This document shows positions 49,645-62,755 of a DNA stretch of 64,000 nt, piece by piece. The stretch is from Henricia sp. BOLD:AAB3569 (Eukaryota > Echinodermata > Asteroidea > Spinulosida > Echinasteridae), in NCBI GenBank assembly GCA_037783545.1, contig JBBELK010000096.1:2294001-2358000 (forward strand), given 5' to 3'. A model generated the notes under the pieces. The model was not told the origin of the DNA, made no database searches, and saw only the letters and a program-made list of their open reading frames with translations. Within the stretch, counting starts at the first letter, position 1. Each line of letters opens with the position of its first letter. The translations under genes were made by a program, and so were the position numbers.

Positions 49645-52600
49645 CTGAGCATGCGCATGAGTCAGGAGTACACGGACAGCCACGGTCAGCAGAGCAGGCA
49701 GGAAGCCCGAGCCTAGTTTTTCCTAAACTCTAAAATTTATCGGCCATTTCCCGGCGAAAGTTTGTCAATTTTTCAGGACAAGTGCGGAATATAGACTGTT
49801 TGGAGCATGCAACATTTGAAGTTCGTCTGAAAATTTCTTGACTTCCAAATTTGCCGACGTTTGGACCACACTTTGACCAAATTCCCGTCCCAAACAAGAC
49901 TGAGCATGCGCACGAGTCAGGAGTACACGGACAGCCACGGTCTGCAGAGCAGGCAGGAAGCCCGTGCCCAGTTTTCCCTAAACTCTGAAATTTCTTGGCC
50001 GTTTCCCGGCGAAAGTCTGTCAAGTTTTTTTCAGGACAAGTGCGGAATATAGACTGTTTGGAGCATGCAAAATTTGAAGTTCGTCGGAAAATTTCTTGAC
50101 TTGCAAATTTGCCGACGTTTGGAGCACACTTTGACCAAATTCCCGTCCCAAACAAGACTGAGCATGCGCACGAGTCAGGAGTACACGGACAGCCACGGTC
50201 TGCAGAGCAGGAAGGAAGCCCGAGCCCAGTTTTCCCTAAACTCTGAAATTTCTCGGCCATTTCCCGACGAAAGTCTGTCAATTTTTTCAGGACAAGTGCG
50301 GAATATAGACTGTTTGGAGAATGCAAAATTTGAAGTTCGTCGGAAAATTTCTTGACTTGCAAATTTGCCGACGTTTGGACCACACTTTGACCAAATTCCC
50401 GTCCCAAACAAGACTGAGCATGCGCACGAGTCAGGAGTACACGGACAGCCACGGTCTTCAGAGCAGGCAGGAAGCCCGAGCCCAGTTTTCCCTAAACTCT
50501 GAAATTTCTCGGCCATTTCCGGGCAAAAGTTTGTCCATTTTTCAGGACAAGTGCGGAATATATACTGTTTGGAGCATGCAAAATTTGAAGTTCGTCGGAA
50601 AATTTCTTGACTTCCAAATTTGCCGACGTTTGGACCACACTTTGACCAAATTGTCGTCCCAAACAAGACTGAGCATGCGCATGAGTCAGGAGTACACGGA
50701 CAGCCACGGTCAGCAGAGCAGGCAGGAAGCCCGAGCCTAGTTTTCCCTAAACTCTAAAATTTATCGGCCATTTCCCGGCGAAAGTTTGTCAATTTTTCAG
50801 GACAAGTGCGGAATATAGACTGTTTGGAGCATGCCAAATTTGAAGTTCGTCGGAAAATTTCTTGACTTCCAAATTTGCCGAAGTGTGGACCACACTTTGA
50901 CCAAATTCCCGTCCCAAACAAGACTGAGCATGCGCACGAGTCAGGAGTACACGGACAGCCACGGTCTGCAGAGCAGGCAGGAAGCCCGAGCCCAGTTTTC
51001 CCTAAACTCTGAAATTTCTCGGCCATTTCCCGGCGAAAGTCTGTCAATTTTTCAGGACAAGTGCGGAATATAGACTGTTTGGAGCATGCACAATTTGAAG
51101 TTAGTCGGAAAATTTCTTGATTTGCAAATTTGCCGACGTTTGGACCACACTTTGACCAAATTCCCGTCCCAAACAAGACTGAGCATGCGCACGAGTCAGG
51201 AGTACACGGACAGCCACGGTCAGCAGAGCAGGCAGGAAGTCCGAGGCTAGTTTTCCCTAAAGTCTGAAATTTCTCGGCCATTTCCCGGCGAAAGACTGTC
51301 ATTTTTTTCAGGACAAGTGCGGAATATAGACTGTTTGGAGCATGCAAAATTTTAATTTCGTTGGAAAATTTCTTGACTTGCAAATTTGCCGACGTTTGGA
51401 GCACACTTTGACCAAATTCCCGTCCCAAACAAGACTGAGCATGCGCACGAGTCAGGAGTACACGGACAGCCACGGTCAGCAGAGCAGGCAGGAAGTCCGA
51501 GGCTAGTTTTCCCTAAACTCTTAAATTTCTCGGCCATTTCCCGGCGAAAGTCTGTCAATTTTTCAGGACAAGTGCGGAATATAGACTGTTTGGAGCATGC
51601 AAAATTTGAAGTTCGTCTGAAAATTTCTTGACTTCCAAATTTGCCGACGTTTGGACCACACTTTGACCAAATTCCCGTCCCAAACAAGACTGAGCATGCG
51701 CATGAGTCAGGAGTACACGGACAGCCACGGTCAGCAGAGCAGGCAGGAAGCCCGAGCCTAGTTTTTCCTAAACTCTAAAATTTATCGGCCATTTCCCGGC
51801 GAAAGTTTGTCAATTTTTCAGGACAAGTGCGGAATATAGACTGTTTGGAGCATGCAACATTTGAAGTTCGTCTGAAAATTTCTTGACTTCCAAATTTGCC
51901 GACGTTTGGACCACACTTTGACCAAATTCCCGTCCCAAACAAGACTGAGCATGCGCACGAGTCAGGAGTACACGGACAGCCACGGTCTGCAGAGCAGGCA
52001 GGAAGCCCGAGCCCAGTTTTCCCTAAACTCTGAAATTTCTTGGCCGTTTCCCGGCGAAAGTCTGTCAAGTTTTTTTCAGGACAAGTGCGGAATATAGACT
52101 GTTTGGAGCATGCAAAATTTGAAGTTCGTCGGAAAATTTCTTGACTTGCAAATTTGCCGACGTTTGGAGCACACTTTGACCAAATTCCCGTCCCAAACAA
52201 GACTGAGCATGCGCACGAGTCAGGAGTACACGGACAGCCACGGTCTGCAGAGCAGGCAGGAAGCCCGAGCCCAGTTTTCCCTAAACTCTGAAATTTCTCG
52301 GCCATTTCCCGACGAAAGTCTGTCAATTTTTTCAGGACAAGTGCGGAATATAGACTGTTTGGAGAATGCAAAATTTGAAGTTCGTCGGAAAATTTCTTGA
52401 CTTGCAAATTTGCCGACGTTTGGACCACACTTTGACCAAATTCCCGTCCCAAACAAGACTGAGCATGCGCACGAGTCAGGAGTACACGGACAGCCACGGT
52501 CTTCAGAGCAGGCAGGAAGCCCGAGCCCAGTTTTCCCTAAACTCTGAAATTTCTCGGCCATTTCCGGGCAAAAGTTTGTCCATTTTTCAGGACAAGTGCG

Positions 52601-53030
52601 GAATATATACTGTTTGGAGCATGCAAAATTTGAAGTTCGTCGGAAAATTTCTTGACTTCCAAATTTGCCGACGTTTGGACCACACTTTGACCAAATTGTC
52701 GTCCCAAACAAGACTGAGCATGCGCATGAGTCAGGAGTACACGGACAGCCACGGTCAGCAGAGCAGGCAGGAAGCCCGAGCCTAGTTTTCCCTAAACTCT
52801 AAAATTTATCGGCCATTTCCCGGCGAAAGTTTGTCAATTTTTCAGGACAAGTGCGGAATATAGACTGTTTGGAGCATGCCAAATTTGAAGTTCGTCGGAA
52901 AATTTCTTGACTTCCAAATTTGCCGAAGTGTGGACCACACTTTGACCAAATTCCCGTCCCAAACAAGACTGAGCATGCGCACGAGTCAGGAGTACACGGA
53001 CAGCCACGGTCTGCAGAGCAGGCAGGAAGC
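49645..53030 (+). repeat. 8-mer higher-order repeat, period 2045 bp, one full and one partial copy
   Basis: About 49645-51690 recurs from about 51690 to 53030 at +2045 bp (eight monomers plus five bases). Shared markers are GCATGCAACATTTG (49807 and 51852), CAAGTTTTTTTCAGG, GAGAATGCAAAATT, AAAGTTTGTCCATTT, AAATTGTCGTCCC with GCGCATGAG, and GCATGCCAAATTTG. Matching breaks near 53031, where CCCGAGGCTAG replaces CCCGAGCCCAG. The next ~450 bp then follow 51240-51690 at +1790 bp. Confidence 0.8.
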
Positions 53031-53805
53031 CCGAGGCTAGTTTTCCCTAAAGTCTGAAATTTCTCGGCCATTTCCCGGCGAAAGACTGTCATTTTTTTCA
53101 GGACAAGTGCGGAATATAGACTGTTTGGAGCATGCAAAATTTTAATTTCGTTGGAAAATTTCTTGACTTGCAAATTTGCCGACGTTTGGAGCACACTTTG
53201 ACCAAATTCCCGTCCCAAACAAGACTGAGCATGCGCACGAGTCAGGAGTACACGGACAGCCACGGTCAGCAGAGCAGGCAGGAAGTCCGAGGCTAGTTTT
53301 CCCTAAACTCTTAAATTTCTCGGCCATTTCCCGGCGAAAGTCTGTCAATTTTTCAGGACAAGTGCGGAATATAGACTGTTTGGAGCATGCAAAATTTGAA
53401 GTTCGTCTGAAAATTTCTTGACTTCCAAATTTGCCGACGTTTGGACCACACTTTGACCAAATTCCCGTCCCAAACAAGACTGAGCATGCGCACGAGTCAG
53501 GAGTACACGGACAGCCACGGTCTGCAGAGCAGGCAGGAAGCCCGAGCCCAGTTTTCCCTAAAGTCTGAAATTTCTCGGCCATTTCCCGGCGAAAGACTGT
53601 CATTTTTTCAGGACAAGTGCGGAATATAGACTGTTTGGAGCATGCAAAATTTTAATTTCGTTGGAAAATTTCTTGACTTGCAAATTTGCCGACGTTTGGA
53701 GCACACTTTGACCAAATTCCCGTCCCAAACAAGACTGAGCATGCGCACGAGTCAGGAGTACACGGACAGCCACGGTCAGCAGAGCAGGCAGGAAGTCCGA
53801 GGCTA
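53030..53805 (+). repeat. Dimeric satellite segment joining the 8-mer and 14-mer blocks
   Basis: This is about three monomers of the 510-bp dimer type. The first ~450 bp copy 51240-51690 at +1790 bp, and the unit from about 53142 recurs at +510 bp. The right end of the window (about 63440-63990) matches the segment from about 53490 at an offset of 9952 bp. No other feature is visible. Confidence 0.7.
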
Positions 53806-56800
53806 GTTTTCCCTAAACTCTTAAATTTCTCGGCCATTTCCCGGCGAAAGTCTGTCAATTTTTCAGGACAAGTGCGGAATATAGACTCTTTGGAGCATGC
53901 AAAATTTGAAGTTCGTCTGAAAATTTCTTGACTTCCAAATTTGCCGACGTTTGGACCACACTTTGACCAAATTCCCGTCCCAAACAAGACTGAGCATGCG
54001 CACGAGTCAGGAGTACACGGACAGCCACGGTCTGCAGATCAGGCAGGAAGCCCGAGCCCAGTTTTCCCTAAACTCTGAAATTTCTTGGCCGTTTCCCGGC
54101 GAAAGTCTGTCTAGTTTTTTCAGGACAAGTGCGGAATATAGACTGTTTGGAGCATGCAAAATTTGAAGTTCGTCGGAAAATTTCTTGACTTGCAAATTTG
54201 CCGACGTTTGGAGCACACTTTGACCAAATTCCCGTCCCAAACAAGACTGAGCATGCGCACGAGTCAGGAGTACACGGACAGCCACGGTCTGCAGATCAGG
54301 CAGGAAGCCCGAGCCCAGTTTTCCCTAAACTCTGAAATTTCTCGGCCATTTCCCGGCGAAAATCTGTCAATTTTTCAGGACAAGTGCGGAATATAGACTG
54401 TTTGGAGCATGCAAAATTTGAAGTTCGTCTGAAAATTTCTTGACTTCCAAATTTGCCGACGTTTGGACCACACTTTGACCAAATTCCCGTCCCAAACAAG
54501 ACTGAGCATGCGCACGAGTCAGGAGTACACGGACAGCCATGGTCTGCAGAGCAGGCAGGAAGCCCGAGACCAGTTTTCCCTAAAGTCTGAAATTTCTCGG
54601 CCATTTCCCGGCGAAAGACTGTCATTTTTTCAGGACAAGTGCGGAATATAGACTGTTTGGAGCATGCAACATTTTAATTTCGTTGGAAAATTTCTTGACT
54701 TGCAAATTTGCCGACGTTTGGAGCACACTTTGACCAAATTCCCGTCCCAAACAAGACTGAGCATGCGCACGAGTCAGGAGTACACGGACAGCCACGGTCA
54801 GCAGAGCAGGCAGGAAGTCCGAGGCTAGTTTTCCCTAAACTCTTAAATTTCTCGGCCATTTCCCGGCGAAAGTCTGTCAACTTTTCAGGACAAGTGCGGA
54901 ATATAGACTGTTTGGAGCATGCAAAATTTGAAGTTCGTCTGAGAATTTCTTGACTTCCAAATTTGCCGACGTTTGGACCACACTTTGACCAAATTCCCGT
55001 CCCAAACAAGACTGAGCATGCGCACGAGTCAGGAGTACACGGACAGCCACGGTCTGCAGAGCAGGCAGGAAGCCCGAGCCCAGTTTTCCCTAAAGTCTGA
55101 AATTTCTCGGCCATTTCCCGGCGAAAGACTGTCATTTTTTCAGGACAAGTGCGGAATATAGACTGTTTGGAGCATGCAAAATTTTAATTTCGTTGGAAAA
55201 TTTCTTGACTTGCAAATTTGCCGACGTTTGGAGCACACTTTGACCAAATTCCCGTCCCAAACAAGACTGAGCATGCGCACGAGTCAGGAGTACACGGACA
55301 GCCACGGTCTGCAGAGCAGGCAGCAAGCCCGAGCCCAGTTTTCCCTAAACTCTGAAATTTCTCGGCCATTTCCCGGCGAAAGTCTGTCAATTTTTCAGGA
55401 CAAGTGCGGAATATAGACTGTTTGGAGCATGCACAATTTGAAGTTAGTCGGAAAATTTCTTGATTTGCAAATTTGCCGACGTTTGGAGCACACTTTGACC
55501 AAATTCCCGTCCCAAACAAGACTGAGCATGCGCACGAGTCAGGAGTACACGGACAGCCACGGTCAGCAGAGCAGGCAGGAAGCCCGAGGCTAGTTTTCCC
55601 TAAACTCTTAAATTTCTCGGCCATTTCCCGGCGAAAGTCTGTCAATTTTTCAGGACAAGTGCGGAATATAGACTGTTTGGAGCATGCCAAATTTGAAGTT
55701 CGTCTGAAAATTTCTTGACTTCCAAATTTGCCGACGTTTGGACCACACTTTGACCAAATTCCCGTCCCAAACAAGACTGAGCATGCGCACGAGTCAGGAG
55801 TACACGGACAGCCACGGTCTGCAGAGCAGGCAGGAAGCCCGAGCCCAGTTTTCCCTAAAGTCTGAAATTTCTCGGCCATTTCCCGGCGAAAGACTGTCAT
55901 TTTTTCAGGACAAGTGCGGAATATAGACTGTTTGGAGCATGCAAAATTTGAAGTTCGTCGGAAAATTTCTTGACTTGCAAATTTGCCGACGTTTGGAGCA
56001 CACTTTGACCAAATTCCCGTCCCAAACAAGACTGAGCATGCGCACGAGTCAGGAGTACACGGACAGCCACGGTCTGCAGATCAGGCAGGAAGCCCGAGCC
56101 CAGTTTTCCCTAAACTCTGAAATTTCTCGGCCATTTCCCGGCGAAAATCTGTCAATTTTTCAGGACAAGTGCGGAATATAGACTGTTTGGAGCATGCAAA
56201 ATTTGAAGTTCGTTGGAAAATTTCTTGACTTCCAAATTTGCCGACGTTTGGACCACACTTTGACCAAATTCCCGTCCCAAACGAAACTGAGCATGCGCAC
56301 GAGTCAGGAGTACACGGACAGCCACGGTCTGCAGAGCAGACAGGAAGCCCGAGCCCAGTTTCCCCTAAACTCTGAAATTTTCGGCCATTTCACAGCAAAA
56401 GTCTGTCAATTTTTCAGGACAAGTGCGGAATATAGACTGTTTGGAGCATGCAAAATTTGAAGTTCGTCGGAAAATTTCTTGACTTGCAAATTTGCCGACG
56501 TTTGGAGCACACTTTGACCAAATTCCCGTCCCAAACAAGACTGAGCATGCGCACGAGTCAGGAGTACACGGACAGCCACGGTCTGCAGAGCAGGCAGGAA
56601 GCCCGAGCCCAGTTTTCCCTAAACTCTGAAATTTCTCGGCCATTTCCCGACGAAAGTCTGTCAATTTTTTCAGGACAAGTGCGGAATATAGACTGTTTGG
56701 AGAATGCAAAATTTGAAGTTCGTCGGAAAATTTCTTGACTTGCAAATTTGCCGACGTTTGGACCACACTTTGACCAAATTCCCGTCCCAAACAAGACTGA

Positions 56801-57376
56801 GCATGCGCACGAGTCAGGAGTACACGGACAGCCACGGTCTTCAGAGCAGGCAGGAAGCCCGAGCCCAGTTTTCCCTAAACTCTGAAATTTCTCGGCCATT
56901 TCCGGGCAAAAGTTTGTCCATTTTTCAGGACAAGTGCGGAATATATACTGTTTGGAGCATGCAAAATTTGAAGTTCGTCGGAAAATTTCTTGACTTCCAA
57001 ATTTGCCGACGTTTGGACCACACTTTGACCAAATTGTCGTCCCAAACAAGACTGAGCATGCGCATGAGTCAGGAGTACACGGACAGCCACGGTCAGCAGA
57101 GCAGGCAGGAAGCCCGAGCCTAGTTTTCCCTAAACTCTAAAATTTATCTGCCATTTCCCGGCGAAAGTTTGTCAATTTTTCAGGACAAGTGCGGAATATA
57201 GACTGTTTGGAGCATGCCAAATTTGAAGTTCGTCGGAAAATTTCTTGACTTCCAAATTTGCCGAAGTGTGGACCACACTTTGACCAAATTCCCGTCCCAA
57301 ACAAGACTGAGCATGCGCACGAGTCAGGAGTACACGGACAGCCACGGTCTGCAGAGCAGGCAGGAAGCCCGAGCCC
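53805..57376 (+). repeat. 14-mer higher-order repeat, 3572 bp, first copy
   Basis: This 14-monomer unit starts at the monomer with GACTCTTTGGAGC (53886). It includes CTGTCTAGTTTTTTCAGG, GGTCTGCAGATCAGG, AGCCATGGTCTGC, GCATGCAACATTTTAATTTC, CAGGCAGCAAGCC, CCAAACGAAACTG, CAGACAGGAAGCC, GAGAATGC and AAATTGTCGTCCC markers in that order. It is repeated in full at +5359 bp and in shortened form at +3572 bp. Its parts are the same monomer classes as at 48-53 kb, so it was assembled from them. Confidence 0.85.
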
Positions 57377-59163
57377 AGTTTTCCCTAAACTCTTAAATTT
57401 CTCGGCCATTTCCCGGCGAAAGTCTGTCAATTTTTCAGGACAAGTGCGGAATATAGACTCTTTGGAGCATGCAAAATTTGAAGTTCGTCTGAAAATTTCT
57501 TGACTTCCAAATTTGCCGACGTTTGGACCACACTTTGACCAAATTCCCGTCCCAAACAAGACTGAGCATGCGCACGAGTCAGGAGTACACGGACAGCCAC
57601 GGTCTGCAGATCAGGCAGGAAGCCCGAGCCCAGTTTTCCCTAAACTCTGAAATTTCTTGGCCGTTTCCCGGCGAAAGTCTGTCTAGTTTTTTCAGGACAA
57701 GTGCGGAATATAGACTGTTTGGAGCATGCAAAATTTGAAGTTCGTCGGAAAATTTCTTGACTTGCAAATTTGCCGACGTTTGGAGCACACTTTGACCAAA
57801 TTCCCGTCCCAAACAAGACTGAGCATGCGCACGAGTCAGGAGTACACGGACAGCCACGGTCTGCAGATCAGGCAGGAAGCCCGAGCCCAGTTTTCCCTAA
57901 ACTCTGAAATTTCTCGGCCATTTCCCGGCGAAAATCTGTCAATTTTTCAGGACAAGTGCGGAATATAGACTGTTTGGAGCATGCAAAATTTGAAGTTCGT
58001 TGGAAAATTTCTTGACTTCCAAATTTGCCGACGTTTGGACCACACTTTGACCAAATTCCCGTCCCAAACGAAACTGAGCATGCGCACGAGTCAGGAGTAC
58101 ACGGACAGCCACGGTCTGCAGAGCAGACAGGAAGCCCGAGCCCAGTTTCCCCTAAACTCTGAAATTTTCGGCCATTTCACAGCAAAAGTCTGTCAATTTT
58201 TCAGGACAAGTGCGGAATATAGACTGTTTGGAGCATGCAAAATTTGAAGTTCGTCGGAAAATTTCTTGACTTGCAAATTTGCCGACGTTTGGAGCACACT
58301 TTGACCAAATTCCCGTCCCAAACAAGACTGAGCATGCGCACGAGTCAGGAGTACACGGACAGCCACGGTCTGCAGAGCAGGCAGGAAGCCCGAGCCCAGT
58401 TTTCCCTAAACTCTGAAATTTCTCGGCCATTTCCCGACGAAAGTCTGTCAATTTTTTCAGGACAAGTGCGGAATATAGACTGTTTGGAGAATGCAAAATT
58501 TGAAGTTCGTCGGAAAATTTCTTGACTTGCAAATTTGCCGACGTTTGGACCACACTTTGACCAAATTCCCGTCCCAAACAAGACTGAGCATGCGCACGAG
58601 TCAGGAGTACACGGACAGCCACGGTCTTCAGAGCAGGCAGGAAGCCCGAGCCCAGTTTTCCCTAAACTCTGAAATTTCTCGGCCATTTCCGGGCAAAAGT
58701 TTGTCCATTTTTCAGGACAAGTGCGGAATATATACTGTTTGGAGCATGCAAAATTTGAAGTTCGTCGGAAAATTTCTTGACTTCCAAATTTGCCGACGTT
58801 TGGACCACACTTTGACCAAATTGTCGTCCCAAACAAGACTGAGCATGCGCATGAGTCAGGAGTACACGGACAGCCACGGTCAGCAGAGCAGGCAGGAAGC
58901 CCGAGCCTAGTTTTCCCTAAACTCTAAAATTTATCTGCCATTTCCCGGCGAAAGTTTGTCAATTTTTCAGGACAAGTGCGGAATATAGACTGTTTGGAGC
59001 ATGCCAAATTTGAAGTTCGTCGGAAAATTTCTTGACTTCCAAATTTGCCGAAGTGTGGACCACACTTTGACCAAATTCCCGTCCCAAACAAGACTGAGCA
59101 TGCGCACGAGTCAGGAGTACACGGACAGCCACGGTCTGCAGAGCAGGCAGGAAGCCCGAGCCC
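57377..59163 (+). repeat. Shortened 7-mer version of the 14-mer unit, 1787 bp
   Basis: Bases 57377 to about 57970 match the start of the 14-mer (53805-54400, offset 3572). Bases from about 57970 to 59163 match its end (56180-57376, offset 1787). The middle seven monomers, about 1785 bp, are missing, as expected from one unequal exchange between related monomers of the same unit. The junction lies around the CGTTGGAAAATTTC monomer at 57990-58020. Confidence 0.85.
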
Positions 59164-62100
59164 AGTTTTCCCTAAACTCTTAAATTTCTCGGCCATTTCC
59201 CGGCGAAAGTCTGTCAATTTTTCAGGACAAGTGCGGAATATAGACTCTTTGGAGCATGCAAAATTTGAAGTTCGTCTGAAAATTTCTTGACTTCCAAATT
59301 TGCCGACGTTTGGACCACACTTTGACCAAATTCCCGTCCCAAACAAGACTGAGCATGCGCACGAGTCAGGAGTACACGGACAGCCACGGTCTGCAGATCA
59401 GGCAGGAAGCCCGAGCCCAGTTTTCCCTAAACTCTGAAATTTCTTGGCCGTTTCCCGGCGAAAGTCTGTCTAGTTTTTTCAGGACAAGTGCGGAATATAG
59501 ACTGTTTGGAGCATGCAAAATTTGAAGTTCGTCGGAAAATTTCTTGACTTGCAAATTTGCCGACGTTTGGAGCACACTTTGACCAAATTCCCGTCCCAAA
59601 CAAGACTGAGCATGCGCACGAGTCAGGAGTACACGGACAGCCACGGTCTGCAGATCAGGCAGGAAGCCCGAGCCCAGTTTTCCCTAAACTCTGAAATTTC
59701 TCGGCCATTTCCCGGCGAAAATCTGTCAATTTTTCAGGACAAGTGCGGAATATAGACTGTTGGGAGCATGCAAAATTTGAAGTTCGTCTGAAAATTTCTT
59801 GACTTCCAAATTTGCCGACGTTTGGACCACACTTTGACCAAATTCCCGTCCCAAACAAGACTGAGCATGCGCACGAGTCAGGAGTACACGGACAGCCATG
59901 GTCTGCAGAGCAGGCAGGAAGCCCGAGACCAGTTTTCCCTAAAGTCTGAAATTTCTCGGCCATTTCCCGGCGAAAGACTGTCATTTTTTCAGGACAAGTG
60001 CGGAATATAGACTGTTTGGAGCATGCAACATTTTAATTTCGTTGGAAAATTTCTTGACTTGCAAATTTGCCGACGTTTGGAGCACACTTTGACCAAATTC
60101 CCGTCCCAAACAAGACTGAGCATGCGCACGAGTCAGGAGTACACGGACAGCCACGGTCAGCAGAGCAGGCAGGAAGTCCGAGGCTAGTTTTCCCTAAACT
60201 CTTAAATTTCTCGGCCATTTCCCGGCGAAAGTCTGTCAATTTTTCAGGACAAGTGCGGAATATAGACTGTTTGGAGCATGCAAAATTTGAAGTTCGTCTG
60301 AGAATTTCTTGACTTCCAAATTTGCCGACGTTTGGACCACACTTTGACCAAATTCCCGTCCCAAACAAGACTGAGCATGCGCACGAGTCAGGAGTACACG
60401 GACAGCCACGGTCTGCAGAGCAGGCAGGAAGCCCGAGCCCAGTTTTCCCTAAAGTCTGAAATTTCTCGGCCATTTCCCGGCGAAAGACTGTCATTTTTTC
60501 AGGACAAGTGCGGAATATAGACTGTTTGGAGCATGCAAAATTTTAATTTCGTTGGAAAATTTCTTGACTTGCAAATTTGCCGACGTTTGGAGCACACTTT
60601 GACCAAATTCCCGTCCCAAACAAGACTGAGCATGCGCACGAGTCAGGAGTACACGGACAGCCACGGTCTGCAGAGCAGGCAGCAAGCCCGAGCCCAGTTT
60701 TCCCTAAACTCTGAAATTTCTCGGCCATTTCCCGGCGAAAGTCTGTCAATTTTTCAGGACAAGTGCGGAATATAGACTGTTTGGAGCATGCACAATTTGA
60801 AGTTAGTCGGAAAATTTCTTGATTTGCAAATTTGCCGACGTTTGGAGCACACTTTGACCAAATTCCCGTCCCAAACAAGACTGAGCATGCGCACGAGTCA
60901 GGAGTACACGGACAGCCACGGTCAGCAGAGCAGGCAGGAAGCCCGAGGCTAGTTTTCCCTAAACTCTTAAATTTCTCGGCCATTTCCCGGCGAAAGTCTG
61001 TCAATTTTTCAGGACAAGTGCGGAATATAGACTGTTTGGAGCATGCCAAATTTGAAGTTCGTCTGAAAATTTCTTGACTTCCAAATTTGCCGACGTTTGG
61101 ACCACACTTTGACCAAATTCCCGTCCCAAACAAGACTGAGCATGCGCACGAGTCAGGAGTACACGGACAGCCACGGTCTGCAGAGCAGGCAGGAAGCCCG
61201 AGCCCAGTTTTCCCTAAAGTCTGAAATTTCTCGGCCATTTCCCGGCGAAAGACTGTCATTTTTTCAGGACAAGTGCGGAATATAGACTGTTTGGAGCATG
61301 CAAAATTTGAAGTTCGTCGGAAAATTTCTTGACTTGCAAATTTGCCGACGTTTGGAGCACACTTTGACCAAATTCCCGTCCCAAACAAGACTGAGCATGC
61401 GCACGAGTCAGGAGTACACGGACAGCCACGGTCTGCAGATCAGGCAGGAAGCCCGAGCCCAGTTTTCCCTAAACTCTGAAATTTCTCGGCCATTTCCCGG
61501 CGAAAATCTGTCAATTTTTCAGGACAAGTGCGGAATATAGACTGTTTGGAGCATGCAAAATTTGAAGTTCGTTGGAAAATTTCTTGACTTCCAAATTTGC
61601 CGACGTTTGGACCACACTTTGACCAAATTCCCGTCCCAAACGAAACTGAGCATGCGCACGAGTCAGGAGTACACGGACAGCCACGGTCTGCAGAGCAGAC
61701 AGGAAGCCCGAGCCCAGTTTCCCCTAAACTCTGAAATTTTCGGCCATTTCACAGCAAAAGTCTGTCAATTTTTCAGGACAAGTGCGGAATATAGACTGTT
61801 TGGAGCATGCAAAATTTGAAGTTCGTCGGAAAATTTCTTGACTTGCAAATTTGCCGACGTTTGGAGCACACTTTGACCAAATTCCCGTCCCAAACAAGAC
61901 TGAGCATGCGCACGAGTCAGGAGTACACGGACAGCCACGGTCTGCAGAGCAGGCAGGAAGCCCGAGCCCAGTTTTCCCTAAACTCTGAAATTTCTCGGCC
62001 ATTTCCCGACGAAAGTCTGTCAATTTTTTCAGGACAAGTGCGGAATATAGACTGTTTGGAGAATGCAAAATTTGAAGTTCGTCGGAAAATTTCTTGACTT

Positions 62101-62755
62101 GCAAATTTGCCGACGTTTGGACCACACTTTGACCAAATTCCCGTCCCAAACAAGACTGAGCATGCGCACGAGTCAGGAGTACACGGACAGCCACGGTCTT
62201 CAGAGCAGGCAGGAAGCCCGAGCCCAGTTTTCCCTAAACTCTGAAATTTCTCGGCCATTTCCGGGCAAAAGTTTGTCCATTTTTCAGGACAAGTGCGGAA
62301 TATATACTGTTTGGAGCATGCAAAATTTGAAGTTCGTCGGAAAATTTCTTGACTTCCAAATTTGCCGACGTTTGGACCACACTTTGACCAAATTGTCGTC
62401 CCAAACAAGACTGAGCATGCGCATGAGTCAGGAGTACACGGACAGCCACGGTCAGCAGAGCAGGCAGGAAGCCCGAGCCTAGTTTTCCCTAAACTCTAAA
62501 ATTTATCGGCCATTTCCCGGCGAAAGTTTGTCAATTTTTCAGGACAAGTGCGGAATATAGACTGTTTGGAGCATGCCAAATTTGAAGTTCGTCGGAAAAT
62601 TTCTTGACTTCCAAATTTGCCGAAGTGTGGACCACACTTTGACCAAATTCCCGTCCCAAACAAGACTGAGCATGCGCACGAGTCAGGAGTACACGGACAG
62701 CCACGGTCTGCAGAGCAGGCAGGAAGCCCGAGCCCAGTTTTCCCTAAACTCTGAA
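59164..62755 (+). repeat. 14-mer higher-order repeat, second full copy
   Basis: This repeats 53805-57395 at +5359 bp. Over ~3.59 kb I noticed only three differences: CAACTTTTCAGG versus CAATTTTTCAGG (54880 and 60239), GACTGTTTGG versus GACTGTTGGG (54400 and 59759), and TATCTGCC versus TATCGGCC (57147 and 62506). This is the highest identity between long copies in the window and points to a very recent amplification, or to an assembly duplication that should be excluded. Confidence 0.85.
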
